Assembly (NCBI GenBank): GCA_022984795.1
Contig: JALIHJ010000040.1
Location: forward strand, 62,001-126,000
Direction of reading: 5' to 3'
Origin: Fabrea salina
Taxonomy: Eukaryota; Ciliophora; Heterotrichea; Heterotrichida; Fabreidae
DNA length: 64,000 nucleotides
Part shown: one piece after another, positions 18,991 through 26,735 of the stretch
Layout: each line of letters opens with the position of its first letter
How positions within the stretch are numbered: position 1 is the stretch's first letter
The notes under the pieces: generated by a model
The model's database searches: none
What the model saw: only the letters and a program-made list of their open reading frames with translations
What the model was told of the DNA's origin: nothing
Made by a program: the position numbers and the translations under genes

Positions 18991-19920
18991 TTATCTGAAC
19001 TTAGCATAAAGAATATTGCCTGTGGCAACTAAGTACTTGTGGTAGTTAGGGTTGACTTCGAACTTTTCTGAAGCTTGGTTTTGCTCTACTTCAGTAGGGA
19101 TCTTTTCTAGCTCAGGAGCTAAACTTAAGCTTTTGTGTTTTGGAGGCAAAGGCCAGAACCAACTTAGGGGGTTAGTTCCAAATGTTTGCACAAAGTTAGC
19201 ATAAGGACCTAGGTTGTAGAGGTTAGGTGGATCGTCATAAACCTTAAACGTACTTGGCCTTATTATTATTCTGTAAGAGTCAAGCCAAGTCAAGTTCAAA
19301 AACAAATTGGGCCAGTTACGCAAGTTAAGATTCACTAAAAAAAACCAGAGAGAAAGCATCGTGTATAAGTGGATTGTATACCCAACAGCATAGACTACTG
19401 AGTAAGTCTTCAATACCTCATAGTGCCCGAAATACCAACTGGAAAGCCACTGGAAACTCCTTAGAATATAGTGTGTGTTTCCTAAAGTTCCAAAAACCAA
19501 AAACAGCAAAAAGGCTTTATGGTTATTGTAACCCACACACTGGTTAGTAAAGTCGCAATGGTGGTCGCGTTTCACCACACACAAACCGCACCTTGTGCAG
19601 TGGAAAGTTCTTTCAGGCTTAAACACTTTGCAGTCTTCGCACCACCTCCTCGAAGAGTCTTTGCAGTAAGCGTCCCAGTTCTCAAAGGGTTTCCCTGGAG
19701 AAATCAAGCACGCGCACAAGTAGTAAAACATTGTGGCAAAATACAAAGGGTAGCCTGTAAGGTAGTTGAATAAGTTTTCGTAGGGACCTCTTGCATCAAG
19801 CATGTCATATACTGGCTAAGTTACAGTTACATGGGTTTCTAAGTACACACAAATGTGTATGAGCACCAGCAACACTCCCTGAAGTAAGTACCCTAAGCTC
19901 TTTGAAACTTGAAATACCAT
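18991..19920 (-). CDS. DHHC palmitoyltransferase with one 15-nt intron
   Basis: Splicing out 15 nt (19816-19830) adds a first exon of 30 codons holding a membrane span (SLGYLLQGVLLVLIHICVYL) to the frame that follows, 304 residues in total. The cysteine-rich domain CEDCKVFKPERTFHCTRCGLC leads to the catalytic DHHC at about 114-117, with two membrane spans before it (one in exon 1) and two after, the usual four-TM topology of protein S-acyltransferases. The residues after DHHC are DFTNQCVG rather than the usual PWxxNCVG, an unusual variant next to the active Cys. The start at 19920 is 1 bp from the UBR7 stop. Confidence 0.93.
19816..19830 (-). other. 15-nt spliceosomal intron
   Basis: On the minus strand it reads GTAACTGTAACTTAG. 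It is in phase 0 after codon 30 of the DHHC gene. Retention would stop the protein after its first membrane span. A is at position 10. This is the one intron here with C rather than G or T after GTAA. Confidence 0.88.
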
Positions 19921-19921
19921 A

Positions 19922-20995
19922 TTAATACTTAGACTTCTTGTAAGCTTCGTATTTTTCTTGAAGTTTCTTTTTGAAGTCTTCAACTTGTTGTAGGTTGCAA
20001 ACACTTCCTTGCAAATCAAGCACAAACTCAGAAAGAGACTCCCTCAACAAGTTGTAGCCTTGGGCAATCTCGAGCTGGGTTTCATGGGGCATGTTGCTGA
20101 GCTCACTGAAAACTTCTTCTTCTTCAGGGTCTTCTTCTTCTTGTTCTTCTTCAAATATTTTTTCAGCTTCAGCTTCGAGTTCTTCCAAAAGGGTCCGGTT
20201 GTCTAGTTTCTGGATGATTTCGAACTCTTTTGGAAAAAATTCTTCACAAGAACTGCACTTGCACCTTTCGTCCAGCCAAGTGAGCTTTACAAAAACGTGG
20301 TAAGGAAACTTAGGAAACTCAGAAGTTTTCACAGGGCACTCGTCTACCCGGTTTCTTTTAGGGGGTTCTTCAGCGTAGATGTACTCTTTGTAGGCACTAG
20401 GGATATATAGCCAGTTCTGTAGGCACTTTTCACACACAAAAAAGAACTCTTCTAGATTTTCAAGGGGAACTTGGGGAATAGTTGTTTGATGGAACTCTTT
20501 GTCAGCTAAGTTGTGGGAGTTGTTTGCACTTTGCACACAAGTAGAGTGAAACCAGTCTTGGCACCCCACACACATAAACATTTCGCTTTCTCTAGTTTCG
20601 TCGCTGTCTTCAGAGTCGCAGATGCAAAACTTTCCTTTGAAGTTGTGTGAGTAAGAGTTATCGGGATTCTCAAGCGGCTTTTGGGAGTTTAAGGTGCACT
20701 TGTTGGACATTCTGGAGTTTCCGCAGTCACAAACTAGGTTAGTTTTAGGACCTAGTTCTACTACTTCGTGGTCTAAGTGGCACTGCAAGTAACATCCTAA
20801 GCACACTCCTGAACCTTCTGGGCAGGTGTTGCACGTTCTGCATAAAAACACTTCTTGAACTACTGGGTCTTTTGAGAAGCTACAAGTTTTGCCTTCTTCA
20901 CGTGAGTTTATCAGTTCCCGCGCTCTTTGTGCTACTTTTTCCCGCTTTTTTGAGATCTGAGTCCACCCTGATAAAAGGTTAAGTTCTTTGTCCAT
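19922..20995 (-). CDS. UBR7: UBR7-type UBR-box and PHD-finger protein
   Basis: The 357-residue product has a UBR box at about 38-100 (TCSFSKDPVVQEVF, CRTCNTCPEGSGVCLGCYLQCH, CDCGNSRM) and an atypical PHD finger at about 123-195 (FCICDSEDSDE, MFMCVGCQDWFHSTCVQ, FVCEKC). This pair in this order is diagnostic of UBR7/Mlo2, an E3 ubiquitin ligase reported for histone H2B. An acidic Glu-rich stretch (about 270-300) and a short helical tail complete it. Length is close to the family (about 425 in human). Its start is 24 bp from the divergent acyltransferase gene, and its 3' neighbour begins after 1 bp. Confidence 0.93.
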   Translation of the reverse strand: MDKELNLLSGWTQISKKREKVAQRARELINSREEGKTCSFSKDPVVQEVFLCRTCNTCPEGSGVCLGCYLQCHLDHEVVELGPKTNLVCDCGNSRMSNKCTLNSQKPLENPDNSYSHNFKGKFCICDSEDSDETRESEMFMCVGCQDWFHSTCVQSANNSHNLADKEFHQTTIPQVPLENLEEFFFVCEKCLQNWLYIPSAYKEYIYAEEPPKRNRVDECPVKTSEFPKFPYHVFVKLTWLDERCKCSSCEEFFPKEFEIIQKLDNRTLLEELEAEAEKIFEEEQEEEDPEEEEVFSELSNMPHETQLEIAQGYNLLRESLSEFVLDLQGSVCNLQQVEDFKKKLQEKYEAYKKSKY

Positions 20996-21019
20996 TTAAA
21001 TTTAAACACTTACACAAAA

Positions 21020-22234
21020 ATGAAGGACTCCAAAGAAAAGTCAGCTTACCACGGACCTTACGTTTCCTACAAGGTATCGTTTTTTGACTTGTGCGATTAC
21101 TCAGCAGGGTTCTACAAGTGCGAAATGAGAGGCCTTTACGTCATGTTTACTTTAATCAGTAGTTGCTACATACTGATATCTGCACTCACTAAGTTCTCGA
21201 AAAGTGGGTACTACCTAGAAACAGACTTTTTAGAACTGATGCTCAAGGACTTTAAGTTAGTAGGATTCCTGTGGCCAGGGGTTTTTTTGTACTCTTGGCT
21301 GGCTTACTTCTTGCAAGTCATGATTCTGAAAGGAATGCCTATGGTGCTTGCAAACATCTACCAGCACTTTTCCCAGACCATAACTTTTGTGATAGCTATA
21401 TACTTGTCGCTTACAAGGGACTGGAGCTTCACACAGGTACTTTTTGTGTCTTTGCTGTCTTGTGTGCATTTTATGAAGATGCACTCTTACACACTTGTAA
21501 ACAGAGACTTGCGAGCCCTTAAGCAGAAAAACTCTGAGCACTCTCCGTACCCCAGCAACATCAACGCTGCTAACTTCTTAAGGTTCATGATTACTCCTGC
21601 TTTGGTTTACCAGCCTGTTTACCCTACTTACAAAGAAGTCCGCTTTGACTACATATTCAAGAAACTAGTTCTGTTGATGGTGCAACTTACAATGATTTAC
21701 ATAGTAGTTACAGACAGCATCTTGCCAGTGCTGCACAACTCTGAAGACTACACTTTCACAGAAATTCTAGTGCACTTAACTATTCCGTGTTTGATTTTCG
21801 CGTTGATGAGTTTCCTTGTGCTCTTCGAGCAGATACTCAACATATTTGCAGAACTTGTTAAGTTTGCTGACAGGTCTTTTTACGACGACTGGTGGAACTC
21901 CACTACTTTTGAGGAATTCAACCGGAAGTGGAATCGTCCTGTCCACCTTTTCCTCTACAAACACGTTTACACCGAGTGCATAGTGCACTATGGACTTTCT
22001 AAACGAGTTGCTCAAATGACAACTTTTTTGTTTTCAGCACTTCTGCACGAAATGATTATGGCGTTAATTATCAAACAAATCAAACCAGTCATGTTGGGCT
22101 TTATGATGATACAGATCCCTGTTATAAGGTACTCGCGCCTGTTCCAGAAAACAGTTTTCGGGCTTTACTTTTACTGGTTTAGCATAATACTAGGGCCGCC
22201 TTTAATTCTTACTATATACGCTAAATCATTATAA
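21020..22234 (+). CDS. Sterol/diacylglycerol O-acyltransferase (MBOAT, ACAT/DGAT1 type)
   Basis: The 404-residue product has eight to nine membrane spans and the ACAT/DGAT1 signature FYDDWWNST (about 287-295) followed by RKWNRPVH and the catalytic His in SALLHE (about 343). Upstream LRFMITPALVYQPVYP matches the conserved loop of SOAT and DGAT1. These ER enzymes esterify sterols or diacylglycerol with acyl-CoA to make storage lipid. Residues alone do not settle which acceptor is used; FADRSFYDDWWNST is closer to SOAT in places and the length is nearer plant-like DGAT1 cores. It is followed after 5 bp by the next gene on the same strand. Confidence 0.92.
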   Translation: MKDSKEKSAYHGPYVSYKVSFFDLCDYSAGFYKCEMRGLYVMFTLISSCYILISALTKFSKSGYYLETDFLELMLKDFKLVGFLWPGVFLYSWLAYFLQVMILKGMPMVLANIYQHFSQTITFVIAIYLSLTRDWSFTQVLFVSLLSCVHFMKMHSYTLVNRDLRALKQKNSEHSPYPSNINAANFLRFMITPALVYQPVYPTYKEVRFDYIFKKLVLLMVQLTMIYIVVTDSILPVLHNSEDYTFTEILVHLTIPCLIFALMSFLVLFEQILNIFAELVKFADRSFYDDWWNSTTFEEFNRKWNRPVHLFLYKHVYTECIVHYGLSKRVAQMTTFLFSALLHEMIMALIIKQIKPVMLGFMMIQIPVIRYSRLFQKTVFGLYFYWFSIILGPPLILTIYAKSL

Positions 22235-22239
22235 AAAAT

Positions 22240-22611
22240 ATGCCAGGCTACACCTACTCGGTGATGGAAAGGATTCCTGAGTCAGAACTCGTGAGGATAG
22301 GGTTCAGGAAAAGAGACTTCCTCGAAAGCTACGCTTGCAGGTCTTGTTCGCAAAAAGTAATTGCAGCCTGCGTTCCTTTTATGCTTTCTTTTGTTTACTA
22401 TAAAGAATATCAGCAGAAATACGGCCACTACCCTTTTCTCAGAAGCAGTTTCTTCTTCGGCAAGGCTTCTTTGAGACAAAAGATTCATTATTTAGTTCCA
22501 ATTGCAGCTTTCTCTGTGGGCTTTTGGTGGGCCGAGTTGGCCTACAATAGGTGTGCGTTAGGAATCCAGGGTGCAGAACCCCTTCCTGACCAACTGATCG
22601 CTAAGGAATAA
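22240..22611 (+). CDS. Small two-TM protein, unknown
   Basis: The 123-residue product has two likely membrane helices (about 38-58, KVIAACVPFMLSFVYY; about 85-105, VPIAAFSVGFWWAELAYN) flanked by Cys and basic residues. The spacing of ESYACRSCSQ before the first helix and the R-rich loop between helices loosely recalls OCIA-domain mitochondrial proteins, but I would not name it on that. The ATG lies 5 bp after the acyltransferase stop, inside the string TATAAAAAATATG, so its promoter must overlap the upstream gene. Confidence 0.65.
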   Translation: MPGYTYSVMERIPESELVRIGFRKRDFLESYACRSCSQKVIAACVPFMLSFVYYKEYQQKYGHYPFLRSSFFFGKASLRQKIHYLVPIAAFSVGFWWAELAYNRCALGIQGAEPLPDQLIAKE

Positions 22612-22832
22612 GTAACACCTTCTCATCTTACTTAAGCTTAACTATGAACCATAATTTTAATCACAGAGTTTGAGGAGAGCTGCCTTTGCAGTTAACTCTA
22701 GGAACTGTGTAACAGTAAAGCTTTCTTTGAGTAAGCCACACCCTATTATGCTTTTAGTGCGTAGAGTCAGATGTAAGTTGCCTTTGCAACTACTTGGTAC
22801 TAAGCTAGACTAACACTTGATTTTAAGTAATC
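22612..22832. other. 221-bp convergent intergenic region with two related hairpins
   Basis: This lies between two gene 3' ends, so no promoter is expected. It holds two short hairpins built on the same decamer TGCCTTTGCA. The first has stem AGCTGC/GCAGTT around a CTTT loop (22678-22693), nested in an outer AGAGTT/AACTCT stem (22665-22699) with a one-sided 7-nt bulge. The second has AGTTGC/GCAACT with the same loop (22776-22791). A small structured RNA gene is possible. No snRNA, snoRNA box set or tRNA could be recognised. Confidence 0.35.
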
Positions 22833-24164
22833 TTACTTAAGGTCTGTAATATCTTCAATTTTGGGTTTGAACTGAGTTGCTTCTGAAGGCTGCTTCTTAG
22901 TCACTTGCTCAGCTAAGACCGCGCATATTTGCTTGTGTTTTTTCCAAGCTTCTACTTGGCACTTTCTTGAGCAGTACCACTCAGAGTGGCACTTACTGCA
23001 TCTGTTGGTAGCTGGGACTCCGCAGTTTGCACAAGTGGGGTCTTCTAGCATGTCGTCTAAGCCAGTCATGAGTAAGTCCATCATTCTTTTTCTGGACTCT
23101 TCAGTTTCTACTAAGTAGTTTTGTCTTTGATGTTCAGCAATCTCTTGCCAGTTTCTGTTTAGACAAATGTTGTTGGCTAACTCAGGCATTTGCTGTATTA
23201 GAAAAGCTGAAATCTTGCTGGTGGAACCTTCATTCATGATGCTCATTTCTTCCAAGGCCCTTAACAAGTTGCCTAGCACAGGGATCTGGTCTATAACTGT
23301 TTCGTTCAAAAACTTTCTGAGTCTCAAAAGGTTGTTTTTTCTGTAAGAAGTTAGTTCGTACTTGCTTCTTACGTCTTGGTTCATAAACAGGTTGTAAACA
23401 GTAAGCCAAATCTGTGCTTCTACTTTAGGAACCTTTGCAGAGTCCCTTAGTTTGAGCCACTGTTGGTTTTCGTATATGAGTTTTCCGTTTTTGGTGTCTT
23501 TGATCCAAGGCTTGGTTTCCATAAGAGGCACTAGCACACAAAAGATATCGCATTGTTCAATGAGCTGTTGCACAACAGCTAGTGTAAGTCCTTCCAAGTG
23601 GTCTGTTATGAACCTTACAATGGACAAGCAACTAATTCCCATTCCAAACTCTAACTCTTTAAGTTGGCACTGGAGTTCCTTACTTCTAGAGAGTTCTGAA
23701 GTTAAGGTTTCTTCGTGCTCGAAAGAGTTCAAACTAACTAGTTTGGAGTAAGCCCACCCTATCAAGTCCACCAGTAAGTCCCCTGCCTCTTCACAAGCTG
23801 TTCTGTGGTACAAAAGAACTTCTAAGAAGTTGGAAACCATTGCCTCATGGTAAACCAGCATGTAAGACCGAGCACTGTTGAGACTGCACACTGCTTCCTG
23901 CACAAGGGGCAAAACGTTTTGCTTCCAGACTTGCGAAGTTATTAAGTCGTGGATAAGTACCTTTACTTTGTCCCAAGTAACCATAAGATCCAACACAAAC
24001 TCGTCTTCCCTTGCTCTTGCGTTTCTGTGGGACTGCAAGTTAAGTTTGTATATGGCTTCGTGTTGTCTGTCCCAAGCACTGCTTGCGTACTGCTTGATGT
24101 CTATTTCTTGCAGACTCTGAACTAAGTGGTCTGCTTCAAAGTGCGTTATGACGTCTCCTTCCAT
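22833..24164 (-). CDS. ZMYND10: ZMYND10 dynein-arm assembly factor
   Basis: The 443-residue product matches human ZMYND10 (440 aa) over its length: an armadillo-like helical body (WDRQHEAIYKLNLQ, VYHEAMVSNFLEVLLYH, IWLTVYNLFMNQDVRSKYELT, QIPVLGNLLRALEEM) and a C-terminal MYND zinc finger (CANCGVPATNRCSKC, WYCSRKCQVEAWKKHKQIC). It works in the cytoplasm with HSP90/FKBP8 to fold axonemal dynein heavy chains before they enter cilia; loss causes primary ciliary dyskinesia in humans. It sits 13 bp downstream of the RING-PCMT fusion gene's 3' end on the same strand. Confidence 0.96.
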   Translation of the reverse strand: MEGDVITHFEADHLVQSLQEIDIKQYASSAWDRQHEAIYKLNLQSHRNARAREDEFVLDLMVTWDKVKVLIHDLITSQVWKQNVLPLVQEAVCSLNSARSYMLVYHEAMVSNFLEVLLYHRTACEEAGDLLVDLIGWAYSKLVSLNSFEHEETLTSELSRSKELQCQLKELEFGMGISCLSIVRFITDHLEGLTLAVVQQLIEQCDIFCVLVPLMETKPWIKDTKNGKLIYENQQWLKLRDSAKVPKVEAQIWLTVYNLFMNQDVRSKYELTSYRKNNLLRLRKFLNETVIDQIPVLGNLLRALEEMSIMNEGSTSKISAFLIQQMPELANNICLNRNWQEIAEHQRQNYLVETEESRKRMMDLLMTGLDDMLEDPTCANCGVPATNRCSKCHSEWYCSRKCQVEAWKKHKQICAVLAEQVTKKQPSEATQFKPKIEDITDLK

Positions 24165-24177
24165 AGTATATTAGTTA

Positions 24178-25776
24178 TTAAGGGCACTGTCTAGCTCTAT
24201 CGGTTAAAGGAGCGTAGCTTACACTCATGAGTCGGTTGTATTCGAGAGTCCCGTTGTCGTTCTTCTTTACAATAGTAATTTGCTGGCTGTGCTGAATGTG
24301 GCCTACTGGAGCCATAAGGATTCCTCCTACTTTTAATTGCTCAACTAAAGGAGCTGGAATCTCTGGCGTAGCTGCTCCAATGTGGATCACGTCAAAGGGC
24401 CCGTAGTCCTCCAAGCCCAGTCGACCGTCCCTGCAAATCATTCGCAGTTCCAAGTCGGGCTTCTGAATAAGGTGTAGATTGTTTTTCCTGATGTTGTCAA
24501 CAGCTTGGTTGATTAGTTCTTCAATATGGTCAACTCCATAGACTTTGCCCCTGCCTATCATTTTGGCCAAACACACTGTTAAGTAGCCACTTCCGCATCC
24601 AATATCCAGAACAGACTGCCCTGGACGTAAGTACTCTTCTAAAAAGCAAAGAGTCATAGCGTGCATATGAGGAGCTGACACTGTAGTGTTGAACCCTATT
24701 CTTTGGGGTCTGTCTTCGTAAGCGTGGCTCTCTGAAGGCACAAAGTCTTTTCTGTCTATTGACATAAGTACTTCTTTGATTCGTTCTGACATAGCAATTC
24801 CGCTTCTGACGAGTTCTTCGACCAGCCTTACTTGCTGGGGGTTGTTTTCGGTGGTGTGAAACACAGGCACGTCTCCAGGGGTCCACTCTACTAGTTTTTC
24901 GAGTTGCTTTTGCTGGGGTTCTAGTGAGTTGATGGACTCCAAAACATAGGAGGTGTCTATTGAAACTGGAAGTTCTAAACTAGCAGCTTCTTGTTCTAGT
25001 GACTGGATCATTCCGTCCTTAGTTTCTTCTTCTGGGAGTTCGCTGAGGCGCTGCACCATGCCTACTCTTTCAGGACCTGCTACCCAGTTGACCTGTCTTT
25101 GAGTGTTTTCAATTTCCGATATGATTTTTTGTCGTTTTTGGATAACATCATCGCACTCCTCAACGTGGCTTTGGACGTTTTTGATGAGCTGGTTGCAGGG
25201 TTCGTTCAAACTCATGATGAATTCTTCGCGTTTTTTGTTCAGAGCTTTTACAAGGGGTTCAAAAGCATTGTTAACTTGTTCTTTAGCAGCTTTGAGTTTG
25301 TCTTCAACTACTCCAAAGACCCCGATGACTCTTTCTCTTTGAGTTTGTGAGTTCTCAAGCATCCTTTCAGCCTTTCTGAAGAGTTCTTCAAGTTGCTTGT
25401 CGGTGCCTTGGGTTATAACGGGGTCGTCTAGGTCGTAGAAGTCGTGGGTTTTGTGCTTGGTGACGCACTTAGAACAGAAAGGGCAATTGCAAGTAAGACA
25501 AAAGAACTGGGACTCTACTCTGGAGTGCTGGGGACACGGAGCTATTAGTTTGGGCTTTTCAGCTCCTACTTGTTGAAGCACCAGTATGTTTTTTTTCATT
25601 TGGGAAACTTCTCGGTAGTCCCTGCCCCGACAATGCGGGCAGTTCAAAGCTCCCATACGACGCTCCATAGAGTTAATGCAGTTCTGACAAAAAGTGTGTC
25701 CACAAGACAGAACTAGTGGTACATTTTCTTCGCTGTTAAAAGTGTGAAAGCACACCGGACACTGTAAGGTTTCCAT
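24178..25776 (-). CDS. RING/B-box/coiled-coil fused to protein-L-isoaspartate O-methyltransferase
   Basis: One unbroken 532-residue frame joins two normally separate proteins. Residues 6-49 are a C3HC4 RING finger (C6, C9, C25, H27, C30, C33, C46, C49). Residues 81-111 are a B-box type 2 zinc finger (CPQH, CLTC, CSKC, HKTH). Residues about 125-295 are a coiled coil, giving the TRIM order of E3 ligases. Residues 312-530 are an apparently intact PCMT: TVSAPHMHA (365-373, substrate loop), VLDIGCGSGYLT (389-400, SAM motif I), DHIEEL, FDVIHIGAA, LKVGGILMAPVG and the C-terminal YAPLTD. PCMT repairs isoaspartyl damage in aged proteins. The expected role is to couple damage recognition to ubiquitin tagging, which is inference. 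Confidence 0.93.
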   Translation of the reverse strand: METLQCPVCFHTFNSEENVPLVLSCGHTFCQNCINSMERRMGALNCPHCRGRDYREVSQMKKNILVLQQVGAEKPKLIAPCPQHSRVESQFFCLTCNCPFCSKCVTKHKTHDFYDLDDPVITQGTDKQLEELFRKAERMLENSQTQRERVIGVFGVVEDKLKAAKEQVNNAFEPLVKALNKKREEFIMSLNEPCNQLIKNVQSHVEECDDVIQKRQKIISEIENTQRQVNWVAGPERVGMVQRLSELPEEETKDGMIQSLEQEAASLELPVSIDTSYVLESINSLEPQQKQLEKLVEWTPGDVPVFHTTENNPQQVRLVEELVRSGIAMSERIKEVLMSIDRKDFVPSESHAYEDRPQRIGFNTTVSAPHMHAMTLCFLEEYLRPGQSVLDIGCGSGYLTVCLAKMIGRGKVYGVDHIEELINQAVDNIRKNNLHLIQKPDLELRMICRDGRLGLEDYGPFDVIHIGAATPEIPAPLVEQLKVGGILMAPVGHIQHSQQITIVKKNDNGTLEYNRLMSVSYAPLTDRARQCP

Positions 25777-25941
25777 TATTTCGAATGTATATTACTTAGG
25801 TAAGTACTTGGCTTAAACTAGTGTTTCATCTTTAAGCTGTTGAATAAATTAAGTTTGTTCTAGAAATCCAGCATGGAAACTGGGACTGACTTATACATTT
25901 AATGGCTTTAAACTTAAGCTAACTTAGAAGTATTAGCTTAA
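25777..25941. other. 165-bp intergenic spacer
   Basis: This AT-rich spacer lies between the RING-PCMT start and the cyclin stop, both on the minus strand. It should hold the RING-PCMT promoter and the cyclin 3' end. No hairpin, repeat or RNA gene stood out. Confidence 0.4.
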
Positions 25942-26727
25942 TTAATCCTTGTGATCTGATACGTCGATAATATTGTTTCTCCTCAAGCACTCAAGCTTGC
26001 AGTGGTCGTACTCAGGAGTTTCGCTTAAAAGTTTTTCCACTAAAGAACGCTTGCAAACATCTGCTCCTTCTAAACCAAGGTTTAATTTTGACCTTAGCAT
26101 TCTGAGCCATTGGTTCCTAAAGTTAAGTTGACCTAATTGCTCCAAAGCGCACACTAAACTTGCAATGCTGATTTCAACCTGTAAAAACTGAGATAAGTTG
26201 TAGTCTGCGTAACACACCATCCCGAAAGCATTTGCTCTTTCGATAATCTTTGAAAAATCGTAGTTTAAACCTGTTATTTCCAATAGGAGCCTTGCTAGTT
26301 CTCCTACTGTGGGAGTGTTCAGTTTCCAGTTAAGCTTCTGCAGTACAAAAAGTTCTATTAATTTTATGTCGTTTACGCTATACCGTCCGCCGGTTAGGGT
26401 AAATACCTGGTTAACCGTAATCTTCATTGGTCCTTGGAATTTCTGAGCAATCAAAAGCGAAACTATAGACACTAAGCGAAGTACAGTAGGTTTAGTTCCT
26501 ACCTTTTCTAGGAACCGGTCAAGTATTATAACAGCTGTTTGTGCTGCTTCAATTTCAATCCCTTCTTGTTCCCCCACTTTCATAATATAGCTCACAGCTT
26601 TGTTCCTCATGTCAGGTGTTATTTCGCTGTTGTTTAAATAGTTGGATAGCCTTCCTGCTCTGCAGTCCTGCTCAATCAAGTAGCTCAAAGTTTCTACGCA
26701 ATACTGTGATCCATTCTTCATTTCCAT
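25942..26727 (-). CDS. Cyclin
   Basis: The 261-residue product has a cyclin N-terminal box (about 20-140: MRNKAVSYIMKVGEQEGIEI, QTAVIILDRFLEKVG, RLVSIVSLLIAQKFQ, IELFVLQKLNWKLNTPTV) followed by a second five-helix fold (about 145-240). The segment LDRFL followed by LNWKL on a helix is typical of core cell-cycle cyclins, and the short size without an N-terminal destruction-box region is more like D-type or ciliate-specific cyclins than B-type. It would bind and activate a cyclin-dependent kinase. Which one cannot be told. Two Met codons stand at the start (residues 1 and 3). Confidence 0.85.
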   Translation of the reverse strand: MEMKNGSQYCVETLSYLIEQDCRAGRLSNYLNNSEITPDMRNKAVSYIMKVGEQEGIEIEAAQTAVIILDRFLEKVGTKPTVLRLVSIVSLLIAQKFQGPMKITVNQVFTLTGGRYSVNDIKLIELFVLQKLNWKLNTPTVGELARLLLEITGLNYDFSKIIERANAFGMVCYADYNLSQFLQVEISIASLVCALEQLGQLNFRNQWLRMLRSKLNLGLEGADVCKRSLVEKLLSETPEYDHCKLECLRRNNIIDVSDHKD

Positions 26728-26735
26728 GAATTAAC

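Noticed and set aside
19816-20025. Separate 69-aa minus-strand gene before the DHHC gene
   Set aside because: Its last 30 codons are exon 1 of the DHHC gene; its stop is the TAG of the 15-nt intron, and its upstream part overlaps UBR7 coding sequence.
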